From CAXSBR01 sp964236495 (GTDB lineage: Bacteria > Actinomycetota > Actinomycetes > Mycobacteriales > Jatrophihabitantaceae): a stretch of DNA of 58,566 nt. Below the pieces are notes generated by a model. It had not been told where the DNA came from. It saw only the letters and a list, made by a program, of their open reading frames with translations, and ran no database searches. Numbering within the stretch: position 1 is the first letter of the stretch; each line of letters begins with the position of its first letter. Below are positions 40,233 through 50,100 of the stretch, piece by piece. The stretch lies in the NCBI GenBank assembly GCA_964236495.1, contig CAXSBR010000020.1:1-58566 (forward strand), written 5' to 3'. Position numbers and translations under genes: made by a program.

Positions 40233-40357
40233 ACGAGCGAGCTCCTCAGATTGCTGCTACGTGAGCGAAATTTGCCGATGCGCGCCGGGCGGGTTGCGTG
40301 CGGTAACTGATGCGCCCGGCGGTGGCCATCGGCTCGAACATCCGCCACCGATCGGCG

Positions 40358-40984
40358 CTACAGCACGCCCTTCGTGCTGGGAACGCCCACCACCCGCGGA
40401 TCGAACTCCGCGGCCAAGCGCAGCGCCCGGGCCGTCGCCTTGTACTGAGCTTCCACGATGTGGTGCCAGTCGCGCCCGGAATGCACGACGACGTGCATGC
40501 CAACCCGGGCGTGGTGGGCAAACGACTCCAGGAAGTGCCGGGTGAGCGTGGTGGCGTAGACGGGGCCGATCGTCGGCGGCGCCCCGTCGGGCTCGGAATG
40601 CACGAGATAGGGACGTCCGGACAGATCGACGGCGGCCTGGACGAGCACCTCGTCCATCGGGATCAGCGCGTCGCCGAATCGGCGGACGCCGGACTTGTCG
40701 CCTGCGGCCAGCGCGAACGCCTGACCCAGGGCGATGGCGACGTCTTCCACGGTGTGATGACCGTCGATGTGCAGGTCGCCCTCGGCGGCCACGGTGAGGT
40801 TGAACAGGCCGTGTTTGCCGAACGAGCCGAGCATGTGGTCGTAGAAGCCGATGCCGGTGGAGACATCGGTGTGCCCGGCGCCGTCGAGGTCGATCTCGAC
40901 CAGGATCTTGGTCTCGTTGGTGACGCGTTCGATGCGGCCCCGGCGCGCCATCGGCTGGTCGACCGTCGAGTTCTGGCTGTTCAT
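40358..40984 (-). CDS. hisB: Imidazoleglycerol-phosphate dehydratase
   Basis: The product is 208 aa from the ATG at 40984, one base after the hisC stop (TGATATG), with GGGAGA upstream. It dehydrates imidazole glycerol phosphate. The manganese-binding His-rich motifs are FYDHML, DGHHTVEDVAIALG, SFAHHARVGMHVVVHSG and DWHHIVEAQYKATARAL. It is the monofunctional type without a phosphatase domain. About 125 bp separate it from hisH. Confidence 0.96.
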   Translation of the reverse strand: MNSQNSTVDQPMARRGRIERVTNETKILVEIDLDGAGHTDVSTGIGFYDHMLGSFGKHGLFNLTVAAEGDLHIDGHHTVEDVAIALGQAFALAAGDKSGVRRFGDALIPMDEVLVQAAVDLSGRPYLVHSEPDGAPPTIGPVYATTLTRHFLESFAHHARVGMHVVVHSGRDWHHIVEAQYKATARALRLAAEFDPRVVGVPSTKGVL

Positions 40985-40985
40985 A

Positions 40986-42197
40986 TCAGCGATTCTCCCG
41001 CATCGCATCGGATGCCGTTGCGTTCATGACTGCGGCGATCGCTGCTAGGAAGGCCGACGTCTCGGGCTCGGTGCCGGCGGTGACCCGTAACCAGCCCGGC
41101 AGCGACAGGTCGCGCACCAGCACGCCACGCTGGAGCAGGGCACGCCATACCTGCGCACTGTTGCCCATGGCGGCTAGGCCGCCGAACAGCACGAAGTTGG
41201 CATCGCTGGGCGCCACCGCCAGCCCGAGTTCGCCCAGCTCGGCCACGATCCGGTCGCGTTGCTCCTTGACCGCCTCCACGGTGGACAGCAACGCCGCCCG
41301 ATGACGTAGCGCAGTACGTGCGGCCACCTGGGTCAGCTGCGACAGGTGATAGGGCAGCCGGACCAGCTGGACCGCTTCCACCACCGCGGGTGCGGCGGCG
41401 AGATAGCCCAGCCGCAAGCCGGCCATGCCGAAGGCCTTGCTCATCGTGCGAGTGACCACCAACCGACCCGAAGTGGACAGCAGGGTCAATGCCGACGGCG
41501 TTCCCGGCCGCGCGAACTCGGCGTAAGCCTCGTCGACTATGACCATTCCGGGTGCGGCGTCGAGCGCGGCCTGGACGACGTCCAATCCGAGGGCGGTACC
41601 GGTGGGATTGTTGGGCGAGCACAGCACCACCACGTCCGGGTGGTGTAGCTCGATCTGCTCGACGACGTGGGCCGCGCTCAACCCGAAGTCGGCCGCGCGC
41701 CGGCCGTCGACGAACGCCGAGCCCACGCCCCGGGCGATGAGCGTGTGCATCGCATAGGACGGAGTGAAGCCGAGCACCGAGCGGCCGGGTCCGGCGAAGG
41801 TCTGGAACAGCTGCTGGAGCACCTCGTTCGAGCCGTTCGCGGCCCACACCTCGTCCGCGCGAAGGCCGTGCCCGAGGTAGCCGGCGAGGTCGGTTCGCAG
41901 CGCTCGGGCCTCGCGGTCGGGATAGCGGTTCAGGGTGCCGGCGGCGGCGCGCACGGCCGCAGCAATATCGTCGAGCAGCTCGACCGGCAGCGGAAACGAG
42001 TTCTCGTTGGTGTTGAGCGCCACCGCGACGTCGAGCTGCGGTGCGCCGTAGGCGTGCTGACCGCGCAGATCGTCGCGCAGCGGCAGGTCGTCCAGCCCGA
42101 TGGGCGCCGTCGCAGTTCCGCCGCCGGTCGCCGTGGCCGGCGTTGTCACAGATCGCGCGGGCGGTGCCGAGGGAGCGGCCGGTGCGGGCGGGCTCAT
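40986..42197 (-). CDS. hisC: Histidinol-phosphate aminotransferase
   Basis: The product is 403 aa from the ATG at 42197, which overlaps the hisD stop by ATGA. It is a PLP fold-type I enzyme: ALNTNENSFPLP, NRYPDREARALR, ANGSNEVLQQLFQTFAGPG, SPNNPTGT, DEAYAEFA and the PLP Lys in TRTMSKAFGMAGLRLGYL. The N-terminal 30 residues are an Ala/Pro/Thr-rich extension. Confidence 0.96.
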   Translation of the reverse strand: MSPPAPAAPSAPPARSVTTPATATGGGTATAPIGLDDLPLRDDLRGQHAYGAPQLDVAVALNTNENSFPLPVELLDDIAAAVRAAAGTLNRYPDREARALRTDLAGYLGHGLRADEVWAANGSNEVLQQLFQTFAGPGRSVLGFTPSYAMHTLIARGVGSAFVDGRRAADFGLSAAHVVEQIELHHPDVVVLCSPNNPTGTALGLDVVQAALDAAPGMVIVDEAYAEFARPGTPSALTLLSTSGRLVVTRTMSKAFGMAGLRLGYLAAAPAVVEAVQLVRLPYHLSQLTQVAARTALRHRAALLSTVEAVKEQRDRIVAELGELGLAVAPSDANFVLFGGLAAMGNSAQVWRALLQRGVLVRDLSLPGWLRVTAGTEPETSAFLAAIAAVMNATASDAMRENR

Positions 42198-43507
42198 TCG
42201 CGCGGCAGTCGGATCGCCACCGCGGCACCGTGGGCGGGGAGGTCCTCTGCCTCGGCCAGCGCAATGACGTAGCGGGCCGAGTCGACCAGCGCCGCCTCGG
42301 TGTACTCGACCAGATGCACGCCCTTGAGGAAGCTCTGCACGGACAGTCCGGAGGCATGCCGCGCGGTGCAGCCGGTGGGCAGGACGTGGTTGGAGCCGGC
42401 GCAGTAGTCGCCCAGCGACACCGGCGAGTAGGTGCCCACGAAGATGCAGCCGGCATTGCGGACGCGCTCGGCGACGGCCCGGGCGTCGGCAGTAAGGATC
42501 TCCAGGTGCTCGGCGGCATAGGCGTCGACGACGGCGATCCCCTGCGCCAGGTCGCGGACGAGAACGGTGGCCGACTGCTGCCCGGTCAGGGCGCTGCCCA
42601 CCCGCTCGACGTGCTTGGTCAACGCCACCTGCCGGATCAGCTCGACGTCGACGGCGTCGGCCAGCGCGATGGAGTCGGTCACCAGAACCGAGGCCGCCAG
42701 TGGATCGTGCTCGGCCTGGCTGATCAGATCCGCGGCGACGTGGGTAGGGTCGGCACCGGCATCGGCCAGCACGGCTATCTCGGTGGGGCCGGCCTCGGAG
42801 TCGATGCCCACCACTCCGCGCAGCAGGCGCTTGGCCGCGGCGACGTACACGTTGCCCGGGCCGGTGACCAGGTCGACTGCGTCGATTCCCAGCGCGTCGT
42901 CGCCGTAGGCCATCAGGGCGATCGACTGTGCGCCGCCGACGGCATACACCTCGGCCACGCCCAGCAGCGCGCAGGCGGCCAGGATCGTGGGATGCGGACG
43001 GCCGCCGAACTCCCGCTGCGGCGGTGAACACACCATCAGCGACGCCACGCCCGCCACCTGCGCAGGCACCACGTTCATGACGACGCTGGAGGGGTACACC
43101 GCCAGGCCACCGGGCACGTAGAGCCCGACCCGATCGACGGCGATCCACTTCTCGGTGACGGTGCCGCCGGGAACGACCTCCACCTCGACCGTGCGCCGGC
43201 GCTGCGCCTCGTGCCCAATCCGCGCACGCCGGATGGACTCCTCCAACGCGGCGCGCACATCACCGGGCAACGCGGCCAACGCGGCGTCCATCTCGGCCTC
43301 GTCGACGCGGGGGTTTGCCACGTCCACAGCGTCGAAGCGCAGCGTGGCCTCTCGGACGGCGGCATATCCGCGAGCCTGCACATCAGCCACGATCGGACGC
43401 ACCGTGTCCAGCGCGACGTCTACGTCCATCGGCGCGCGGGGCAGCACCGAACGGGCCGGCCGGCCGGCAACGTCGGTGAGGTCCAGTCGTCTCAGCACGG
43501 GACTCAT
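42194..43507 (-). CDS. hisD: Histidinol dehydrogenase
   Basis: The product is 437 aa. It catalyses the last two oxidations to histidine with NAD and zinc. Motifs are LYVPGGLAVYPSSVVMNVVPA, AVGGAQSIALMAYG, VTGPGNVYVAAAKR, GPTEIAVLADAGADP, the QAEHD metal site and NHVLPTGCTARHASGLSV. It is the first gene of the minus-strand his series hisD-hisC-hisB-hisH-membrane-priA. Confidence 0.97.
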   Translation of the reverse strand: MSPVLRRLDLTDVAGRPARSVLPRAPMDVDVALDTVRPIVADVQARGYAAVREATLRFDAVDVANPRVDEAEMDAALAALPGDVRAALEESIRRARIGHEAQRRRTVEVEVVPGGTVTEKWIAVDRVGLYVPGGLAVYPSSVVMNVVPAQVAGVASLMVCSPPQREFGGRPHPTILAACALLGVAEVYAVGGAQSIALMAYGDDALGIDAVDLVTGPGNVYVAAAKRLLRGVVGIDSEAGPTEIAVLADAGADPTHVAADLISQAEHDPLAASVLVTDSIALADAVDVELIRQVALTKHVERVGSALTGQQSATVLVRDLAQGIAVVDAYAAEHLEILTADARAVAERVRNAGCIFVGTYSPVSLGDYCAGSNHVLPTGCTARHASGLSVQSFLKGVHLVEYTEAALVDSARYVIALAEAEDLPAHGAAVAIRLPRE

Positions 43508-43640
43508 TCTAGGTGCGGGCCAGTCCGCGGCCGTTGTGCTCGATCAACGGTCGTTCGCCCGATCCGCTGGGTTCCGAAGCCGACGCCTCTATACAGCGTT
43601 TGCAGTCGCATGGGCCTGGCCGGGCAGGGAGACTGGCAGT

Positions 43641-44387
43641 GTGGCCGAAGAACTTCCGTTGTTCCCGCTGGACCACGTCCTACTGCCTGGCCTGCCACTG
43701 CCGTTGCACGTGTTCGAGCCGCGGTACCGGCAGCTGGTCACCGACGTGTGCACCAGCGTCGGCGACAGACCCAGCTGCTTCGGTGTCGTGCTGGGCTGGG
43801 CTGCCGCCAGAGAAACGTATCCCCGGCCCGTGTCCAGCCGATCGGCAGCGGCGGCGCTCCCCTCCCCGGCCGGCGGTACCGGCGCCCATCTGGCCGACAT
43901 CGGCACCGTGGCAGAGATCGTCGAGAACGAGCCGTACCCGGACGGTCGCTGCGACCTGCTGACGGTGGGCAGCCGGCGTTTCCGAATCCTCGAGGTCGAC
44001 ACGACGACGCAGCCCTATGTGACCGCCTTGGTGGAATACCTGGATGAGCCCGTCGGTCCCGACGCGCCGAGGCTTGTGCGCCGGGCGCTCGCGCTGGCCG
44101 ACCGATATCTGGCCGCACTACGCGACGTCAGCGACGATGCCGACACTCCCGACGCAGACGTTCGTTCCAACGGCGCTGCAGTGGATGTGACGCGCCTGTC
44201 CTACCAGATCGCGGGCCAGATCCAACTGGCCCTGCCGGAACGACAGCGGCTGCTCGGCGCACCGTCGGGTACTGATCGCCTACGCAGCGAGATCATTCTG
44301 CTGCGCCGCGAGTTGGCGATCTTCGGCCATGTCACCGCAGTGCCGGTTCCGGCCCGGTCGTTAGTGATACCCGCCGGCGTCAACTGA
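43641..44387 (+). CDS. LON-substrate-binding-domain (peptidase S16 N-terminal-like) protein
   Basis: The product is 248 aa from the GTG at 43641 (VAEELPLFPLDHVLLPGLPL). The start ELPLFPLDHVLLPGLPLPLH, then FEPRYRQLVTDV and CDLLTVGSRRFRILEV, are diagnostic of the N-terminal domain of Lon proteases. The ATPase and protease domains are absent. Stand-alone proteins of this type are common in actinobacteria. They are cytoplasmic and their function is not established, though substrate or peptide binding is likely. It diverges from hisD. Its end overlaps the convergent membrane protein gene by 27 bp. Confidence 0.88.
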   Translation: MAEELPLFPLDHVLLPGLPLPLHVFEPRYRQLVTDVCTSVGDRPSCFGVVLGWAAARETYPRPVSSRSAAAALPSPAGGTGAHLADIGTVAEIVENEPYPDGRCDLLTVGSRRFRILEVDTTTQPYVTALVEYLDEPVGPDAPRLVRRALALADRYLAALRDVSDDADTPDADVRSNGAAVDVTRLSYQIAGQIQLALPERQRLLGAPSGTDRLRSEIILLRRELAIFGHVTAVPVPARSLVIPAGVN

Positions 44388-45275
44388 GTTCGTGGAGTCA
44401 GCCGCATCTTCGGTGGACGCTGCTGTGCCGGCGGGCGAGCGGCCCAGGTCGTCCGGCCCGCTGAGTAAGGTGCCGGCGAGGTAGACCAGCAGCGCGACGA
44501 CGGGTTCCACGGCGATCAGCCCGCGCGCATGCAAAGTTATCGGGAGCGTGATCCGGGCGTTCAGCGCGCCGCCGGCATGTCCGCCGCCGACGAGATGGCC
44601 CACCGCGGCCGTCAGTACCGCGCCTAGCAGACCGCCGACGGCAAGACCGATCGCCAGCACGGGACCACGCCGCGCGCGCCAGCCCCAGCACAGCACGCCG
44701 GCGATCACGCCGATGATGGCGGTGATCAGAACATACCGGCCGTCGGCGCCGATGAACTGCTCGGTCTCGTTGGGGATGACCAGTCCGGGCCGGCTCACGA
44801 AACCCAGGCTGTGCGGGCTCGCTACCCCCCACAACACGCCGGCAAGCAGACCCAGCACACCCAGCACGCCGATCACCGCGGCGGCGCTGCGCAGGTCGCC
44901 GCGGACGTCGTCACCGCCCAGCGCAATGGCCGGCGTGGTAGCTGCACCGAAGGGCGGCGGCGCCGGATACCCGGCCGACGTCGAGTCAAACAGCGGCGCA
45001 TCGTATTGCGGTGCGCCGTACTGGGGTGCGCCGTACTTCGGTGCGCCGAACTGGGGTGCGCCGTACTGCGGTGCGCCGAACTGGGGTGCGCCGAACTGGG
45101 GTGCGCCGAACAGGGGTGCGCCGAACTGCGGCGGTGGGTACTGCTGCGCGCCGTTCTGCGGAGTTGAGTGCGGCGGTTGGAAGGGCGGTGCGGCCGCTAC
45201 GGCCGGGTCGACGGCGGGCGGAGCGACCTGGGCAGGAACAGCGTCGTCGCTCGGGCCGGATCCGGAATCGCTCAC
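44361..45275 (-). CDS. Membrane protein with QFGAP pentapeptide repeats
   Basis: The product is 304 aa from a GTG. The first about 120 residues are Pro/Gln/Ala-rich, with nine or more pentapeptides of type QFGAP/QYGAP (about residues 50-94). Four hydrophobic segments follow (AAAVIGVLGVLGLLAGVLWG; YVLITAIIGVIAGVLC; VLAIGLAVGGLLGAVLTAAV; VEPVVALLVYLAGTLL), with an extracytoplasmic loop after the first. The membrane part resembles the DUF2567-type proteins of actinobacteria. The N-terminal repeat is probably a cytoplasmic disordered tail. Function is unknown. The amidohydrolase gene stops 4 bp upstream. Confidence 0.78.
   Translation of the reverse strand: MSDSGSGPSDDAVPAQVAPPAVDPAVAAAPPFQPPHSTPQNGAQQYPPPQFGAPLFGAPQFGAPQFGAPQYGAPQFGAPKYGAPQYGAPQYDAPLFDSTSAGYPAPPPFGAATTPAIALGGDDVRGDLRSAAAVIGVLGVLGLLAGVLWGVASPHSLGFVSRPGLVIPNETEQFIGADGRYVLITAIIGVIAGVLCWGWRARRGPVLAIGLAVGGLLGAVLTAAVGHLVGGGHAGGALNARITLPITLHARGLIAVEPVVALLVYLAGTLLSGPDDLGRSPAGTAASTEDAADSTNSVDAGGYH
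44997..45138 (-). repeat. 15-bp tandem repeat encoding QFGAP pentapeptides
   Basis: About nine 15-bp units of plus-strand type ggtgcgccgaactgg / ggtgcgccgtactgc occur in frame. Variation is mostly at the Phe/Tyr codon. Confidence 0.85.
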
Positions 45276-45279
45276 CTGC

Positions 45280-46377
45280 TCAGTCTGGCAGCCCGATCGG
45301 TGCGCCGCCGATGAACGTCGCCACCGGACACCGCCACGCCGCCGGTTCCTGCTCCGGATCTGCGCTCAGCAGCACCAGGTTGGCCAGATCGCCTACCTGG
45401 AGGAGCCCAGTCTGCCCCCGCATCCCAGGTGCAGTCGCGGCATGCAGTGTCGCCGCCAGCAGGGCGCCGCGCCGGCCGAGACCGGTGTCGGCGAGGCGAT
45501 CCAGTTCGCGCGGGTCGACGCCCGGGTTGGTGCCTGTGTTGCCCAGGTCGGTGCCATAGCGCAGCACCACGCCGGCGCTGACCAGATCTGCCGCGTTGGC
45601 CGCTGCGGCACGTCCGTCCCCGCCGGCGAAGAAGGTGTGCAGCGTGGAGACGACGCTCACGCCGGCGGCGGCGATCCGTTCGACGTCGTCGTCGGCGAGC
45701 CGGTCGGTCGGCGTGTGCGCAAGTTCGTCCACCGCCGCGTCCAGCGCCCGCCGGACCATGTCCAGACTCAGGGCGTGTGCGACGACGGAAAGACCCAGTC
45801 CATGCGCGCACTGCACCAGGGCGAGCAGCGTGGCGGGTGTCGGAACGGGCCACCCCGGGCCCGGCTCCAGGGCCACCTTGATCACATCGACGCCGACCTC
45901 GGCGAGCTGGCGGACCGCTGCCACGGCGTCGGCGGGACTGCCGATTGCAAGAGAAAAGCCGTCCCGACCCCAGGTCTGGCTGGGATAGCCGCCGGGCGCG
46001 GTCAGAACCGGGCCACTCACCGACGCCGCGCCGCTGCGCTGCCATCCCAGCGCACGCTCCAGCGGCGCGCCGAGGTCGCGGACCCCGACCAGCCCGGGGC
46101 CCAACACTCCGGGATCAGCGGCGAAGGCCTGATGCACATGCGCATCGATGATTCCCGGCCCGATCCACGCCTGCCCCCCGCCCAGCACCGGACCGTCGGC
46201 GGTTGGATCCTCGGGTGCTCGGTGTCGACCGATCGGGCCGGGGTGCGCCGCGGAAACGGCATCGCAAGAGATTGCAACGATGCGGCCCTGCGCGTCCAGC
46301 GCGACTGCGCCGGCAAAGGTGGGCGCGTCACCGCCAGGCCAGACCTGACCGCGCAGCACGACCGGTCGCTGCGTCAC
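45280..46377 (-). CDS. Amidohydrolase family protein (imidazolonepropionase-like)
   Basis: The product is 365 aa from a GTG overlapping the upstream membrane protein stop (46374-46377). The metal-dependent hydrolase signature is GPGIIDAHVHQAFA (HxH). VIKVALEPG could hold the bridging Lys, VVAHALS the next His, and LRYGTDLGNTG the catalytic Asp. A composite beta domain is formed by both ends, with GDLANLVLLSADPEQEP near the C-terminus. It is cytoplasmic. The substrate is unknown, but cyclic amides and related compounds are typical. Confidence 0.85.
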   Translation of the reverse strand: MTQRPVVLRGQVWPGGDAPTFAGAVALDAQGRIVAISCDAVSAAHPGPIGRHRAPEDPTADGPVLGGGQAWIGPGIIDAHVHQAFAADPGVLGPGLVGVRDLGAPLERALGWQRSGAASVSGPVLTAPGGYPSQTWGRDGFSLAIGSPADAVAAVRQLAEVGVDVIKVALEPGPGWPVPTPATLLALVQCAHGLGLSVVAHALSLDMVRRALDAAVDELAHTPTDRLADDDVERIAAAGVSVVSTLHTFFAGGDGRAAAANAADLVSAGVVLRYGTDLGNTGTNPGVDPRELDRLADTGLGRRGALLAATLHAATAPGMRGQTGLLQVGDLANLVLLSADPEQEPAAWRCPVATFIGGAPIGLPD

Positions 46378-47087
46378 CTGCGTCGGAAACCGCGGGCGCT
46401 GCCCGACGGCCTCGCGCGGCGGGGCCCCATGTTGAGGACGTCGTTGCGCACGAGAAAGTCGAGTTCAGCTCGACGCGAGGCAGGAACGACGTTCGCGACG
46501 TCGAAGCGACGCATCCGCTCGAAGGTCTGCAGGCGGTGCTTGCCCAGGATCCGAACGAGCAGCACCGGCATCGCCAACACCGAGCCGGGCAGTCCGATCC
46601 GACGCAGTTCCCGGCGCAGGTCGCCCCCGGTGTCGCGCACCAGCTCGGTGATCCGCGCCTCTGCCGAGCCGAGCCGTCCCACCGCCATCACCTTGCGCAG
46701 CACCAACATCACCAGCGCCCGCACTCCCAGCACGATCAACCCGAGCAGCGCGAAGACCACCGCCACCCAGTGCGCATCGACGATCCACAGCGCAACCGCG
46801 CCCACGAAGATGATGCCGGCCACCAGCCACAGCGCCAACGACAGCCGGGCCGCCAGCGCTCGACCGACGAGGTAGCGGGCCAACATCAAGGCGGTTGCGC
46901 CGGTGCCTGACTGTTCGATGACGGGCTCTCCCGCCGCCGGGAACGTACCCGGCGCTCCTGCTCCCGACGTCGACGACGGCTTGACGAAGCTGACCGTCTC
47001 GGCGCTGACATCCGAGCCACCTGCCCGGCGCGGGACGCCCCGACCGGCAGGGTCGGGCGTCGGGTGCTGCGTGCTCATGCCCGCCAT
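46374..47087 (-). CDS. Membrane protein of unknown function
   Basis: The product is 237 aa (or from the ATG at 47078, MSTQHP). A polar N-terminal 65 residues is followed by two adjacent membrane helices (LSLALWLVAGIIFVGAVALW, WVAVVFALLGLIVLGVRALV). A cytoplasmic basic region then has EARITELVRDTGGDLRRELR and RIGLPGSVLAMPVLLVRIL. The C-terminus is Arg-rich. Similar proteins are conserved near dnaE in some actinobacteria. Its stop overlaps the amidohydrolase start, so the two are coupled. Confidence 0.75.
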   Translation of the reverse strand: MAGMSTQHPTPDPAGRGVPRRAGGSDVSAETVSFVKPSSTSGAGAPGTFPAAGEPVIEQSGTGATALMLARYLVGRALAARLSLALWLVAGIIFVGAVALWIVDAHWVAVVFALLGLIVLGVRALVMLVLRKVMAVGRLGSAEARITELVRDTGGDLRRELRRIGLPGSVLAMPVLLVRILGKHRLQTFERMRRFDVANVVPASRRAELDFLVRNDVLNMGPRRARPSGSARGFRRR

Positions 47088-47150
47088 CGTATTGACCGGG
47101 TCCGCCCCGGAATCGGTGTCGATGCGGTTGCCATCAGATCGACCTCGGCC

Positions 47151-50100
47151 TCAGGCCGCGACTGCCGACGGTCCCAGCAAGGCCTTGAGATCGCCCATCA
47201 GCGCCGGCGAGGGCGCCACGCGCAGTCCGTCGGGCAGCTTGAGGCGCTGCACGCGCTCCCCCGACCGCAGCTCCAGGCAGACCTGGGTAGTGCCCGGATG
47301 CGCGCGCAACACCTCGCGCAGCCGGTCCACCAGCGGCGGCGTGCACCGGTGCGGCGACAGAGTGACCGTCACCGGCCCGTTGGCACTGACGGTGAGGTCG
47401 GGCAGGGTCAGCTCGCGGGCGATGATCTTCACGGCGTCGTCACGGGAGTCGGCCTTGCCGCGCACGACGACGATCGCATCCTCGGCGATCGACATGCCCA
47501 CCTCGGCGTACGTGCCGGGGAAGAACAGCACCTCCACCGACCCGGTGAGGTCTTCGAGCACCGCCTGCGCCCAGGGCGACCCCGTCTTGGTCACCTTGCG
47601 CGTCACCGAGGACAGAATGCCCGCCACGGTGACGTATGCGCCTTCACCGGCGGCCTCGGCCGCCAGATCACCGATGGCGACGTCCGCGGCGGTGGCCAGG
47701 ACATGCTCTACGCCCAGCAGCGGGTGGTCGGACACGTAAAGCCCCAACATCTCGCGCTCGAAGGCGAGCAGCACGCCCTTGTCCCATTCCAACTGCGGCA
47801 CCGGCACCGCGAACACGTCACCGCCGAACAGGGCGCCGGCCGGGTCGCCCATCTGGCCGTCGACGGCCCCGCCGAAGCCGAACAGGTCGAACTGGCCCAC
47901 CGCCTCGGCCCGCTTGGTGTCCACGATTGCGTCGATGGACTGCTCGTAGATGTGCATGAGACCCCGGCGCGGATGGGCCAGGGAATCGAAGGCGCCGGCC
48001 TTGATCAGGGACTCGACGGTGCGCTTGTTGCACACCACCACGTCGACCTTGCGCAGGAAGTCGGCGAAGTCGGTGAACGCGCCCTTGGCCTTGCGGGCGG
48101 CCACGATGGAGTTCACGACGTTGATGCCGACGTTGCGCACCGCGGACAGCCCGAACCGGACGTCGGTGCCGGTAGGAGTGAAGTCGGCGTCGGAGGAGTT
48201 GACGTCGGGCGCCAGCACCTTGATGCCCATCCGGCGACATTCCGCCAGGTAGACCGCCGACTTGTCCTTGTCGTCCTTCATCGACGTCAGCAGTGCGGCC
48301 ATGTACTCGGCCGGATAGTTGGCCTTGAGGTAGGCCGTCCAGTACGACACGACGGCGTACCCGGCGCCGTGACTCTTGTTGAAGCCATACTCGCTGAAGG
48401 GCAGCAGCGTGTCCCACAGCGCCTTGACCGCCGCCGCCGAAAACCCGCGTTCGAGCATGCCGGCGGAGAACGACTCGTACTGGGCGTCCAGTTCCTTCTT
48501 CTTCTTCTTGCCCATTGCCCGGCGCAGGAGGTCTGCGCTGGCCAGCGAATACCCCGCGACCTTCCGCGCGATGGCCATGACCTGCTCCTGGTAGACGACC
48601 AGGCCGTAGGTCTCGCCCAGGATCTCGGCCAACGGTTCGGCCAGCTCGGGATGGATGGGTACGACGTCCTTGCGGGCGTTCTTGCGGTCGGCGTAGTCGT
48701 TGTGGGCGTTCATGCCCATCGGGCCGGGTCGGTAGAGCGCCAGTACCGCGGTGATGTCGTCGAACTTGTCCGGTTTCATGCTGCGCAGCAGCGCCCGCAT
48801 CGGGCCGCCGTCGAGCTGGAACACCCCCAGGGTGTCCCCGCGCGCCAGCAGCTCGAAGGTCGCGACGTCGTCGAAGGTCAGGTCCTCGATCACCAGGTCG
48901 ATACCGCGGTTGGCCTTCAGATTGGCCAGCGCGTCGGATACGACGGTGAGGTTGCGCAAGCCCAAGAAATCCATCTTGAGCAGGCCCAGCGACTCACACG
49001 TCGGGTAGTCGAACTGGGTGATGATAGCGCCGTCCTGCTCCCGGCGCATGATCGGGATGTTGTCCATCAGCGGCTGGCTGGACATGATCACCGCGCAGGC
49101 GTGCACGCCCCACTGGCGCTTGAGTCCCTCCAGGCCGCGCGCGGTGTCCACGACGGCGCGCACCTCAGGATCTGCCTCGTACAGCGCCCGGAACTCCCCT
49201 GTCTCGCCATAGCGGGGATGGGCCTCGTTGAAGATCTCGTTGACGGGGATGTCCTTGCCCATCACCGCCGGCGGCATCGTCTTGGTGATCCGCTCGCCCA
49301 TCGAGAACGGGTGCCCCAGCACCCGGGAGGCGTCCTTGACGGCCTGCTTGGCCTTGATGGTGCCGTAGGTGACGACCTGGGCGACACGGTCCTCGCCGTA
49401 CTTCTCGTTGACGTAGCGGATGACGTCACCGCGGCGGCGCTCGTCGAAGTCGATATCGATGTCGGGCATCGAGACCCGCTCGGGGTTGAGGAACCGCTCG
49501 AACAGCAGCCCGTGCGCCAGCGGATCGAGCTCGGTGATACCCATGGCGTAGGCGACCAGCGAGCCCGCCGCCGATCCGCGCCCAGGACCCACCCGGATGC
49601 CCTGCGCGCGCGCCCAGCCGATCAGGTCGGCCACTACGAGGAAGTAGCTGGGAAAGCCCATCTCCAGGATCATCGCGACCTCGTAGTCGGCGCGCTCCTG
49701 CACCGGCGTCGGGATGCCGTTGGGGTACCGGCGCTGCAGCCCGCGCCCGACCTCCGCGGTGAACCAGGTGGCCTCGGTGTGGCCCTCGGGCACATCGAAG
49801 CGGGGCATCAGGTTGGCGCTCTCGTCGAACTCGACGGTGCACCGCTCGGCGATCAACAGGGTGTTGTCGCAGGCCTCGACCAAATCGTGCTTGTCGGCCC
49901 ACAGCGAGCGCATCTCGGCCATCGACTTGAGGTAGTAGCCCTCGCCGTCGAGCTTGAACCGGCTGGGATCGGCCATCGTCTTGCCGGTGCCGACGCACAG
50001 CAGCACCTCGTGAGCCTTCGCGTCTTCGGGGGCGGTGTAATGGCTGTCGTTGGTGGCGATCGCGGGCAGGTCGAGATCCTTGCGCAGGCGCAGCAGGCCC

